A stretch of 26,890 nucleotides of DNA. It comes from Pseudomonas_S sp047607345 (lineage in GTDB: Bacteria > Pseudomonadota > Gammaproteobacteria > Xanthomonadales > Xanthomonadaceae). The position numbers and the translations under genes are program-made. The DNA is taken from the NCBI GenBank assembly GCA_047607345.1, contig JASGDF010000024.1, positions 1-26,890 on the forward strand. Reading direction: 5' to 3'. Shown here piece by piece: positions 1-6,468 of the stretch; within the stretch, counting starts at the first letter, position 1, and each line of letters opens with the position of its first letter. The notes below the pieces were generated by a model. The model was not told the DNA's origin. It searched no databases and saw only the letters and a list, made by a program, of their open reading frames with translations.

Positions 1-99
1 ATCGGCGACTGGATCGGGTTCTACAACCGGCAGCGACCGCATCAGGCGTTGAAGATGAAAACGCCCGACCAAGCCTATGCCGCCACATTAACCGTGTGA
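1..99 (+). CDS. IS3-family transposase, C-terminal fragment (cut by window edge)
   Basis: Only the last 32 codons are present and the frame is open at the left edge, so the gene starts outside the window. The visible peptide contains FYNRQRPHQALKMKTPDQAY, which matches the end of the DDE integrase domain of IS3-type transposases (YN..RPH..L...TP..A). The stop is TGA at 97-99. The insertion sequence's right end should lie shortly after; the stretch around 105-127 (ending GGTGGGTCATTACA) is a candidate terminal repeat, but the partner end is off-window and cannot be compared. Whether the full element is intact is unknown. Confidence 0.8.
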   Translation: MGDWIGFYNRQRPHQALKMKTPDQAYAATLTV

Positions 100-216
100 C
101 CTGTGCAGAATCCGGTGGGTCATTACATGTTCGCCGCGTATGCCTCAATCAGAAGGCATTCTCGGCAACACTTGCAATCGAGATGCTGTGCTGAACTCGA
201 CATTCCAGACGAAGGA

Positions 217-236
217 ATGTCGCTTCAACGCGACAT
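217..236. repeat. Inverted repeat TGTCGC-N6-GCGACA downstream of the XRE gene
   Basis: The stretch reads ATGTCGC, six bases, GCGACAT, a 7-bp perfect stem. It uses the same hexamer pair as the palindrome in the promoter of the neighbouring XRE gene (715-731, spacer 5). It may be a second operator or a weak hairpin at the 3' end of that gene. No T-tract follows it on the minus strand, so a classical terminator is unlikely. The rest of 100-258 shows nothing else recognisable. Confidence 0.45.
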
Positions 237-258
237 CAACCAGGAATGCCAGGCGAGG

Positions 259-669
259 CTACTCCAGATAGGTACTGGCACTCTCGATCAAGGCAACGAT
301 CGTGGCCAGGAAGGAGGTCGGTATGTGCCTGGATAGTTGCATCAACCTGGATTCCAGTTCCCGGCGCGAATTCATTTGCATCCCGTCCTGCGTTCCATTC
401 CGAGGTTGCCCGGCCTCATCTCCGAGCGCCAGCCATTCGAAGCCCACCTGCAGTTCGCGGCTGAGCGCACGCAGGTGTTCGATACCCGGGGCAAAGCCCG
501 TATCGCGCTCCCAGTGCGCCACCGTGGCCCGGTGCACATGCAGGCGTGCCGCCAGCGCGCTCTGGGTCAGGCCAGCGGCTTTCCGCGCGTCACGTATGCG
601 CAATGCCATATCGGCATACCCCTCCGTGACTATGTCCTGATTCCGTTCCGTCTTCGTCGACATGTCCAT
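259..669 (-). CDS. XRE-family helix-turn-helix transcriptional regulator
   Basis: A 136-residue protein. Residues about 22-80 form a Cro/C1-type helix-turn-helix (ALRIRDARKAAGLTQSALAA, then ATVAHWERDTGFAPG), so it should bind DNA as a small cytoplasmic repressor-like protein. The C-terminal 55 residues show no known domain. The start at 669 is preferred over the longer frame at 732 because AGGTGG lies 7 bases upstream and because a promoter-like TTGACA box with a palindrome lies just beyond it; a second ATG is at 663. The gene sits between an IS fragment and maeB and has no obvious partner. Autoregulation is inferred from the palindrome; the target genes are unknown. Confidence 0.8.
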   Translation of the reverse strand: MDMSTKTERNQDIVTEGYADMALRIRDARKAAGLTQSALAARLHVHRATVAHWERDTGFAPGIEHLRALSRELQVGFEWLALGDEAGQPRNGTQDGMQMNSRRELESRLMQLSRHIPTSFLATIVALIESASTYLE

Positions 670-713
670 AGCGACACCACCTGTAATCGGCATTTGGCCT
701 CTTGCAGGAGGAA

Positions 714-742
714 ATGTCGCGTCAGGCGACACCCCGTGTCAA
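714..742 (-). promoter_or_regulatory. Candidate promoter and operator of the XRE regulator
   Basis: On the minus strand TTGACA (742-737) is followed 17 bases later by CGACAT (719-714), a good -35 box with a weak -10. The spacer is almost filled by a palindrome, TGTCGC-N5-GCGACA (715-731). A further half-site GCGACA in plus-strand reading lies at 671-676, touching the start codon. A regulator bound here would block RNA polymerase, the usual layout of an autorepressed XRE gene. The boxes are seen; the function is inferred. Confidence 0.5.
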
Positions 743-768
743 CTTGCCACGCAATGAACGTGGAGACC

Positions 769-3060
769 TCACCCCGCCCGCTCGGCCTCCAGCTGCCGGC
801 GGATCTGCGCATCCACCGCGGCGATCGCGGTCATGTTCATCACCCGGCGCGAGGTCGCGCTGCTGGTGAGGATGTGCACCGGCTTGGAGACGCCCATCAG
901 GATCGGGCCGATCGCCACGCCGTCGGTGAATACGCGCACCAGGTTGTAGGCGATGTTGGCCGCCTCCAGGTTCGGCAGCACGAACAGGTTGGCGCGGCCC
1001 TTGAGCGTGCTGTTGGGCATGATGCGCTGGCGCAGCGCCTCGTCCCAGGCGGTGTCGCCCTGCATCTCGCCGTCGATGTTGAGCTTGGGGCTGCGCTTGA
1101 GCAGCAGTTCGCGGACCTGGCGCATCTTCACCGCGTCGCGCGAGTCGTGGCTGCCGAAGTTGCTGTGCGAAAGCAGCGCGATGTTCGGCTCGATACCGAG
1201 CAGCCTCAGGCGGAACACGGCCTGCAGCGTGGCCTCGGCGATCTGCTCGGCGGTCGGGTCCTCCTTGACGTGGGTGTCGAGGAAGAAGAACGCGCCCTGC
1301 TGGTTGATCACCCCGGTCATCGCCGAGCTGGAGCTGACCTTGGGCTCAAGCGGGATCACGCTGCGCGCGTAGCCGAGCTTCTTGTGGAAGCGGCCGACCA
1401 CGCCGGACAGCATCGCGTCGGCCTCGCCGCGCGCGACCATCACCGCGGCGATCAGGGTCGGGCGCGAGCGCATCAGCTCCTTGGCGGCGCTGACGGTGAC
1501 GCCCTGGCGCTCGGTCAGGGCGTGGTAGTACTGCCAGTACTCGTTGAAGCGCGGGTCGTCGAGCACGTTGGTGATCTCGAAATCCACGCCGGCGCGCATG
1601 CGCAGGCCCATGCGCTTGATGCGCGCCTCGATCACGTCCGGGCGGCCGATCAGGATCGGTAGCGCCAGGCCCTCGTCGAGCACGCTCTGCACCGCGCGCA
1701 GCACCACCTCCTCCTCGCCCTCGGCGTAGACCACGCGCTGCTTGTCGGCGCGCGCGCGGTCGTAGATCGGCTTCATCATCAGGCTGGTGCGGTAGACGAA
1801 CTGGCCGAGCTTCTCGCGGTAGGCCGCCATGTCGGCGATCGGCCGGGTCGCCACGCCCGAGTCCATCGCCGCCTGCGCCACTGCCGCGGACAGCTCCACC
1901 AGCAGGCGCGGGTCGAGCGGGCGCGGGATCAGGTAGTCCGGGCCGAAGCTGGGGGTCTCACCGCCGTAGGCCGCGCCCAGGTCGGACGCCTCGCGCCGCG
2001 CCATCGCCGCGATCGCCTTGACGCAGGCGATCTTCATCTCCTCGTTGATCGTGGTCGCGCCGACATCGAGCGCGCCACGGAACAGGTACGGGAAGCACAG
2101 CACGTTGTTGACCTGGTTCGGATAGTCCGACCGGCCGGTACCGATGATCGCGTCCGGGCGCACCGCGCGGGCGGCTTCCGGCATGATCTCCGGGTTGGGG
2201 TTGGCCAGCGCGAAGATCACCGGGTTGGGCGCCATCGTGGCGACCATTTCCGGGGTCAGGATGCCGGCCGCCGACAGCCCCAGGAAGATATCCGCGCCCT
2301 CGACGATCTCGGCCAGGCTGCGCTTGTCGGTGTCGCGCGCGTAGCGCGCCTTCTCCGCGTCCAGGTCGGTGCGGCCGGTGTGGATCACGCCGTCGCGGTC
2401 GAACGCCAGGATGTTCTCCGGCTTCAGGCCCAGCGCGACCAGCATGTTGACGCAGGAGATGCCGGCCGCGCCCATGCCGGTGGTGGCCAGCCTGACCTCG
2501 CCGATCTTCTTGCCGGTCACTTCCATCGCGTTGAGCACGGCCGCGCCGACGATGATCGCGGTGCCGTGCTGGTCGTCATGGAACACCGGGATGTTCATGC
2601 GCTCGCGCAGCTTGCGCTCGACCACGAAGCACTCCGGTGCCTTGATGTCCTCCAGGTTGATGCCACCGAAGGTCGGCTCCAGGCTGGCGATGATGTCGAC
2701 CAGCTTGTCCGGGTCGGTCTCGGCGATCTCGATGTCGAACACGTCGATGCCGGCGAACTTCTGGAACAGCACGCCCTTGCCTTCCATCACCGGTTTGCCG
2801 GCGAGCGGGCCGATGTTGCCCAGGCCCAGCACCGCGCTGCCGTTGGAGATCACCGCCACCAGGTTGCCGCGCGCGGTCAGCTCGCTGGCCTGCTGCGGGT
2901 CCTCGACGATGGCCTGGCACGCGAACGCCACGCCCGGCGAATACGCCAGCGACAGGTCGCGCTGGGTCAGCATCGGCTTGGTCGCGATGACCTTGATCTT
3001 GCCGGCCGGCGCCTGGCGGTGGTAGTCGAGGGCGGCCTGCTTGAATTCGTCGTTGGACAT
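769..3060 (-). CDS. maeB: NADP-dependent malic enzyme with C-terminal phosphotransacetylase-like domain
   Basis: A 763-residue MaeB-type malic enzyme, which decarboxylates malate oxidatively to pyruvate. Residues 1 to about 425 are the malic domain: Y40 in LAYSPGVAF, the GKGVLFQKFAGIDVFDIE block with the catalytic lysine region near 95-101, metal-binding FHDDQHGTA at 160-168, and the nucleotide-binding TTGMGAAGISCVN near 193-205. From about 430 to the end is a phosphotransacetylase-like domain (VVYAEGEEEVVLRAV; VARGEADAMLSGVVG), which in this family is mainly regulatory, sensing acetyl-CoA. Length fits full-size MaeB. The start MSNDEF at 3060 was chosen because the 40 residues upstream are non-conserved. 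It lies downstream of dctA but a terminator separates them, so it is probably transcribed alone. Confidence 0.95.
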   Translation of the reverse strand: MSNDEFKQAALDYHRQAPAGKIKVIATKPMLTQRDLSLAYSPGVAFACQAIVEDPQQASELTARGNLVAVISNGSAVLGLGNIGPLAGKPVMEGKGVLFQKFAGIDVFDIEIAETDPDKLVDIIASLEPTFGGINLEDIKAPECFVVERKLRERMNIPVFHDDQHGTAIIVGAAVLNAMEVTGKKIGEVRLATTGMGAAGISCVNMLVALGLKPENILAFDRDGVIHTGRTDLDAEKARYARDTDKRSLAEIVEGADIFLGLSAAGILTPEMVATMAPNPVIFALANPNPEIMPEAARAVRPDAIIGTGRSDYPNQVNNVLCFPYLFRGALDVGATTINEEMKIACVKAIAAMARREASDLGAAYGGETPSFGPDYLIPRPLDPRLLVELSAAVAQAAMDSGVATRPIADMAAYREKLGQFVYRTSLMMKPIYDRARADKQRVVYAEGEEEVVLRAVQSVLDEGLALPILIGRPDVIEARIKRMGLRMRAGVDFEITNVLDDPRFNEYWQYYHALTERQGVTVSAAKELMRSRPTLIAAVMVARGEADAMLSGVVGRFHKKLGYARSVIPLEPKVSSSSAMTGVINQQGAFFFLDTHVKEDPTAEQIAEATLQAVFRLRLLGIEPNIALLSHSNFGSHDSRDAVKMRQVRELLLKRSPKLNIDGEMQGDTAWDEALRQRIMPNSTLKGRANLFVLPNLEAANIAYNLVRVFTDGVAIGPILMGVSKPVHILTSSATSRRVMNMTAIAAVDAQIRRQLEAERAG

Positions 3061-3159
3061 CGGTGGCTCGATAGCGGGATGGGCGCGGGAGAGCGTGGAT
3101 TCTAGCTCCACTGCGCCGGGAGGAGCTGTCGCGCGGCTGTCGCCGGCAACGGCGGAAGC

Positions 3160-3191
3160 AAAAACCCGCGCCATCGGCAATGGCGCGGGTT
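3160..3191 (-). terminator. Rho-independent terminator of dctA
   Basis: A 12-bp perfect stem (AACCCGCGCCAT at 3163-3174 with its complement at 3180-3191) closes a 5-base loop. On the minus strand the stem runs into a T5 tract (3164-3160). It lies 20 bases past the dctA stop and 100 bases before maeB, so it should end dctA transcription and insulate maeB. Confidence 0.85.
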
Positions 3192-3211
3192 GCCAGGATC
3201 GGGGAGCAGAC

Positions 3212-4537
3212 TCAGCGCACCGCTACCGGCTCGGCCTCCAGGACAGGTACTGTTTCACCGTCAAGCACGCTGCGCAGACGCTCGCGGTCCAGTGCGCCTT
3301 CCCAGCGCGACACCACCACGGTGGCCACCGCATTGCCGATGAAGTTGGTCAGCGAACGGCATTCGCTCATGAAGCGATCCACACCCAGGATCAGCGCCAT
3401 GCCGGCTACCGGCACCTCCGGCACCACCGCCAGGGTCGCGGCCAGGGTGATGAAGCCGGCGCCGGTCACGCCGGCCGCGCCCTTGGAGCTGAGCATCGCC
3501 ACCAGCAGCAGCATGATCTGGTGCCCCAGGGTCAGCTCGGTGTTGGTGGCCTGGGCGATGAACAGTGCCGCCAGGGTCATGTAGATGTTGGTGCCGTCCA
3601 GGTTGAACGAGTAGCCGGTCGGGACCACCAGACCAACCACCGACTTGGCGCAGCCGGCCTTCTCCATCTTCTCCATCAGCGAGGGCAGTGCCGACTCGGA
3701 GGAGGAGGTGCCCAGCACCAGCAGCAGCTCGGCCTTCAGGTAGCGGATCAGCTTGACCACCGAGAACCCGCACAGGCGCGCGACCAGGCCCAGGATCACC
3801 AGCACGAACAGCAGCGAGGTCACATAGAACGAACCGACCAGCCAGGCCAGGTTGACCAGCGATCCCACGCCGTACTTGCCGATGGTGAAGGCGATCGCGC
3901 CGAACGCGCCGATCGGGGCGGCCTTCATCAGCAGGTGCACCAGGCGGAACACCGGGGCGGTCAGCGCCTCGAGGAACCCGAGCACCGGGCGGCCGCGCTC
4001 GCCGACCAGCGCCAGCGCGATGCCGAACAGCACCGCCACGAACAGCACCTGCAGGATGTTGTCGCCGACGAACGGGCTGACCAGGGTCTTGGGGATGATG
4101 TCCATCAGGAAGCCGACGAGGGTCATCTCGTGCGACTTCTCGACATAGCCCTTGACCGCGGTCTGGTCCAGCGCGGCCGGGTCGATGTTCATGCCGGCGC
4201 CGGGCTGCACCACGTGCGCCACGATCATCCCCACCACCAGCGCCAGCGTGGAGAAGAACAGGAAGTAGACCATCGACTTGGCGAACACCCGGCCGACCGT
4301 CTTCAGCTGGGTCATGCCGGCGATGCCGGTGACGATGGTCAGGAAGATCACCGGCGCGATGATCATCTTGACCAGCTTGATGAAGGCGTCGCCCAGCGGC
4401 TTGAGCTGCTCGGCGTAAGCCGGCTGGTAGTGGCCGAGCACCGCGCCCAGCACGATCGCGACGATCACCTGGAAGTACAGCTGGCGGTAGAACGGCACGC
4501 GGGCCGTGGCCACGGGACTGGAAGTGCTGATGTGCAT
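3212..4537 (-). CDS. dctA: C4-dicarboxylate transport protein DctA
   Basis: A 441-residue inner-membrane symporter of the dicarboxylate/amino acid:cation family, expected to import succinate, fumarate and malate with cations. Many hydrophobic segments are visible from residue about 20 onwards. Family signatures are present: the serine-rich reentrant loop GTSSSESALPSLMEKME, the substrate-binding NLDGTNIYM, and KGAAGVTGAGFITLA. Length equals the usual DctA. The start at 4537 has GGAG about 5-6 bases upstream. It is divergent from an OprP-like porin and close to a DctB-like sensor kinase, which supports dicarboxylate uptake. No sigma-54 promoter was seen upstream, unlike rhizobial or Pseudomonas dctA. 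Confidence 0.95.
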   Translation of the reverse strand: MHISTSSPVATARVPFYRQLYFQVIVAIVLGAVLGHYQPAYAEQLKPLGDAFIKLVKMIIAPVIFLTIVTGIAGMTQLKTVGRVFAKSMVYFLFFSTLALVVGMIVAHVVQPGAGMNIDPAALDQTAVKGYVEKSHEMTLVGFLMDIIPKTLVSPFVGDNILQVLFVAVLFGIALALVGERGRPVLGFLEALTAPVFRLVHLLMKAAPIGAFGAIAFTIGKYGVGSLVNLAWLVGSFYVTSLLFVLVILGLVARLCGFSVVKLIRYLKAELLLVLGTSSSESALPSLMEKMEKAGCAKSVVGLVVPTGYSFNLDGTNIYMTLAALFIAQATNTELTLGHQIMLLLVAMLSSKGAAGVTGAGFITLAATLAVVPEVPVAGMALILGVDRFMSECRSLTNFIGNAVATVVVSRWEGALDRERLRSVLDGETVPVLEAEPVAVR

Positions 4538-4618
4538 GGAAGGCTCCGGCTATGGCACGGGGCGGCGTCCGGTGGACGCGGCCGAGGGCCACTTTGTAGC
4601 CGAGCGCCGCGCCGGCGC

Positions 4619-4648
4619 GGATAACCTATTGGTACTAGCCCGCGTCAA
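4619..4648 (-). promoter_or_regulatory. Candidate sigma-70 promoter of dctA
   Basis: On the minus strand TTGACG (4648-4643) and TTATCC (4624-4619) are separated by 18 bases, about 80-110 bases before the dctA start. The -10 match is poor, so this is only the best candidate in the interval. Confidence 0.35.
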
Positions 4649-4681
4649 TCCGCCCCAGCGCTGGCTTAGGCTCGCCGCGCA

Positions 4682-4709
4682 CATCGGGATGACCGATGCA
4701 TTACCATCG
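4682..4709. promoter_or_regulatory. Candidate operator between dctA and the porin: three alternating half-sites
   Basis: CATCGG-N5-CCGATG (4682-4698) is a perfect inverted repeat, and its right arm forms a second one with the next half-site, CGATG-N6-CATCG (4694-4709). The cluster sits about 90-120 bases before the porin start and about 35-60 bases upstream of the proposed dctA -35 box, where an activator could serve both genes. The likeliest partner would be the LuxR-type regulator at 9222-9863, but that link is inference. Confidence 0.35.
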
Positions 4710-4800
4710 CGTTACATTAAAAATACGTTGCCCGCCCGCAGACCTGCACCGCATCACTGCTGGCCTGCCACGCCTACCGACCGCTCCAGCGAGAACTTCC

Positions 4801-5967
4801 ATGCGCCCGACTACGCTCTCCATCACCCTGTGCCTGGCGATCGCCGCTCCCGCCGCCGCGGCGGACCTCGAGAACTGGCCGACCAAGTACACCTTCAGCG
4901 ACGGCACCGAACTGGCCGGCACGCTGAACTTCGCCTACGACTACAACAACTTCTCCGGCGACAGCCGGCTCGAAGACGACAGCAGCATGCGCCGCCGCGA
5001 GTTCGGCGCGACGCTGAAGAAGAAGGGTGTCTACGACGCGATGGTCTACTTCGACTTCGAAGCCAAGACCTGGCTGGACGTGTTCTTCCGCTTCGAGACC
5101 AAGGCGCTGCTGGGCAAGGACTACGGCCGCGTCCGGCTGGGCTACATCAAGACCCCGGTCGGCCTGGACAGCGTCACCAGCTCGCGCGCGGGCAGTTTCC
5201 TGGAGGTCGGCCTGCCGGCGCAGGCGATCTACGAAGGCCGCCGCACCGGTGTGGAGTGGGTGCTGGAACGGCCGCAATACCTGCTGCAGGCCGGTGCCTA
5301 CGGCGGCCAGGACCTGCAGGGCGACAACCCCGGCACCACCCAGGCGCTGCGCGCGGTGTGGACCCCGATCAAAGCCACCGGCGACGTGCTGCACCTGGGC
5401 CTGGCGGGCTCGGTGGAGAACCCGCGCGGCTACCATGATGGTCGCGGCGTGTCGTACAGCGCGCGCGCCCGCGTGCGGGCGCGTCCGGAGGCTGGCCTGA
5501 CCGACGTGCGCCTGGTCGATTCCGGCACGCTGGTGAACGTCGACCAGATCCAGCGCCTCGGCTTCGAGCAGATCTGGATCCATGGTCCGTTCTCGATCCA
5601 GAGCGAGGCCTTGCGGATCAACATCACCCGTGACAACGGCCGGCCGGACTTCACCGGCAACGGCCAGTACGTGTATGGCAGCTGGGTGCTGACCGGCGAG
5701 TCGCGCCCGTACTCCGGCGGCGCGGTGTCCAACATCAAGCCCGAGCACGACTACGGCGCGGTCGAGCTGCTGGCGCGCTACAGCCGGCTGGACCTGGACG
5801 ACGCCGGCATCGACGGCGGCCGCCAGCACGCCTGGACGCTGGGCGCGAACTGGTACCTGACCAGCCACTTCAAGTTCCAGGCCAACTACGTCAAGGCCGA
5901 TGTCAGCCGCGCCGGCACGCACACCAAGCCCGACATCGTCGAGCTGCGCGCGCAGGTGATGTTCTGA
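4801..5967 (+). CDS. OprP/OprO-like outer-membrane porin (dct-linked)
   Basis: A 388-residue porin of the phosphate-selective porin O/P type. A signal peptide is clear: MRPTTLSITLCLAIAAPAAA, cleaved near residue 20-21. The mature part begins with an alternating beta pattern (KYTFSDGTELAGTLNFAYDY) and contains family-like motifs GYIKTPVG, GVEWVL and, near the end, HAWTLGANWYLT. It ends in the terminal phenylalanine VMF typical of beta-barrels. The frame extends upstream to 4696, but ATG 4801 is chosen because the signal peptide begins there. The gene is divergent from dctA, so despite the family name the natural substrate is more likely a dicarboxylate than phosphate. A similar porin lies at 13301-14500, next to the citrate carrier. 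Confidence 0.85.
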   Translation: MRPTTLSITLCLAIAAPAAAADLENWPTKYTFSDGTELAGTLNFAYDYNNFSGDSRLEDDSSMRRREFGATLKKKGVYDAMVYFDFEAKTWLDVFFRFETKALLGKDYGRVRLGYIKTPVGLDSVTSSRAGSFLEVGLPAQAIYEGRRTGVEWVLERPQYLLQAGAYGGQDLQGDNPGTTQALRAVWTPIKATGDVLHLGLAGSVENPRGYHDGRGVSYSARARVRARPEAGLTDVRLVDSGTLVNVDQIQRLGFEQIWIHGPFSIQSEALRINITRDNGRPDFTGNGQYVYGSWVLTGESRPYSGGAVSNIKPEHDYGAVELLARYSRLDLDDAGIDGGRQHAWTLGANWYLTSHFKFQANYVKADVSRAGTHTKPDIVELRAQVMF

Positions 5968-5972
5968 TCTGA

Positions 5973-6001
5973 GCCAGGCCTGCCCTCGAGGCAGACCTGG
6001 C
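5973..6001 (+). terminator. Hairpin just after the porin gene
   Basis: GCCAGGCCTGCC (5973-5984) pairs with GGCAGACCTGGC (5990-6001) with one mismatch and a 5-base loop. It starts 5 bases after the porin stop. No T-tract follows, so it may stabilise the 3' end or act as a weak terminator. Confidence 0.45.
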
Positions 6002-6022
6002 CGACACCGCGAAACCTTAGAT

Positions 6023-6293
6023 CGTCGTCCCCGCGCACGCGGGGACCTCGCGACTTGAGCCGGGAACGGCCCAAGATACCGGGTCCCCGCCTGAGCACGC
6101 TGTTGTCTGGGGGAATCGAGCCATCGCTCCCGCGCACGCGGGAGCCCAGCGACTTACCCCGCGATCCGCACGAAAGTCCCTGGATCTACGATCCCCGGCC
6201 CGCGCGCATAGCGCGCGGGCGTTCGGCCGGGTGCGAGCCAGTGGCTCGCAAGCCACCCGCCCTCTCCCCCGCCTGCGCGGGGATGACGAGAGG
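6023..6293. repeat. Composite REP-bounded repeat, copy A
   Basis: This fills most of the 501-bp gap between the porin and the hybrid kinase. It opens with a REP-type hairpin (CGTCGTCCCCGCGC.., 6023-6055), has a second hairpin GCTCCCGC/GCGGGAGC (about 6126-6145), a third CCCGCGCGC-ATA-GCGCGCGGG hairpin shown by its two arms at 6199-6207 and 6211-6219, a fourth with arms GCGAGCC/GGCTCGC (about 6232-6249), and closes with an inverted REP framed by CCTCTC/GAGAGG (6261-6293). Positions 6023-6219 align without gaps to 26694-26890. The remaining 6294-6468 has no feature I can name; the kinase promoter should lie there. Confidence 0.75.
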
Positions 6294-6468
6294 GAACGTT
6301 CGATGCGCAAGCCTCGATCCGGTGCTCGAGCCGATCCGGATGCGGATACGGAAAGTCCTTGTTGCCCAACGCCTTGCACGTCCCGTTCCGAAACTTGCCC
6401 GGACATCCGTGCGGCGCTTCGCGTCGTCTGCTGCCGAAGCCAGCGGCAAGCCGTCGCATAATCCACGC

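Noticed and set aside
337..1662. Long plus-strand frame opposite the XRE and maeB genes
   Set aside because: GC-rich shadow of maeB with Ala/His/Arg-rich composition and no domain; maeB on the other strand has full family signatures.
4538..4700. Sigma-54 promoter (GG-N10-GC) before dctA
   Set aside because: No TGGCAC-N5-TTGC match on the minus strand; the only GG..GC spacing hit lacks the conserved -12 bases.
5968..6468. N-terminal extension of the hybrid kinase back to 6055
   Set aside because: The extension translates REP-type repeat DNA; the membrane anchor starts at ATG 6469.
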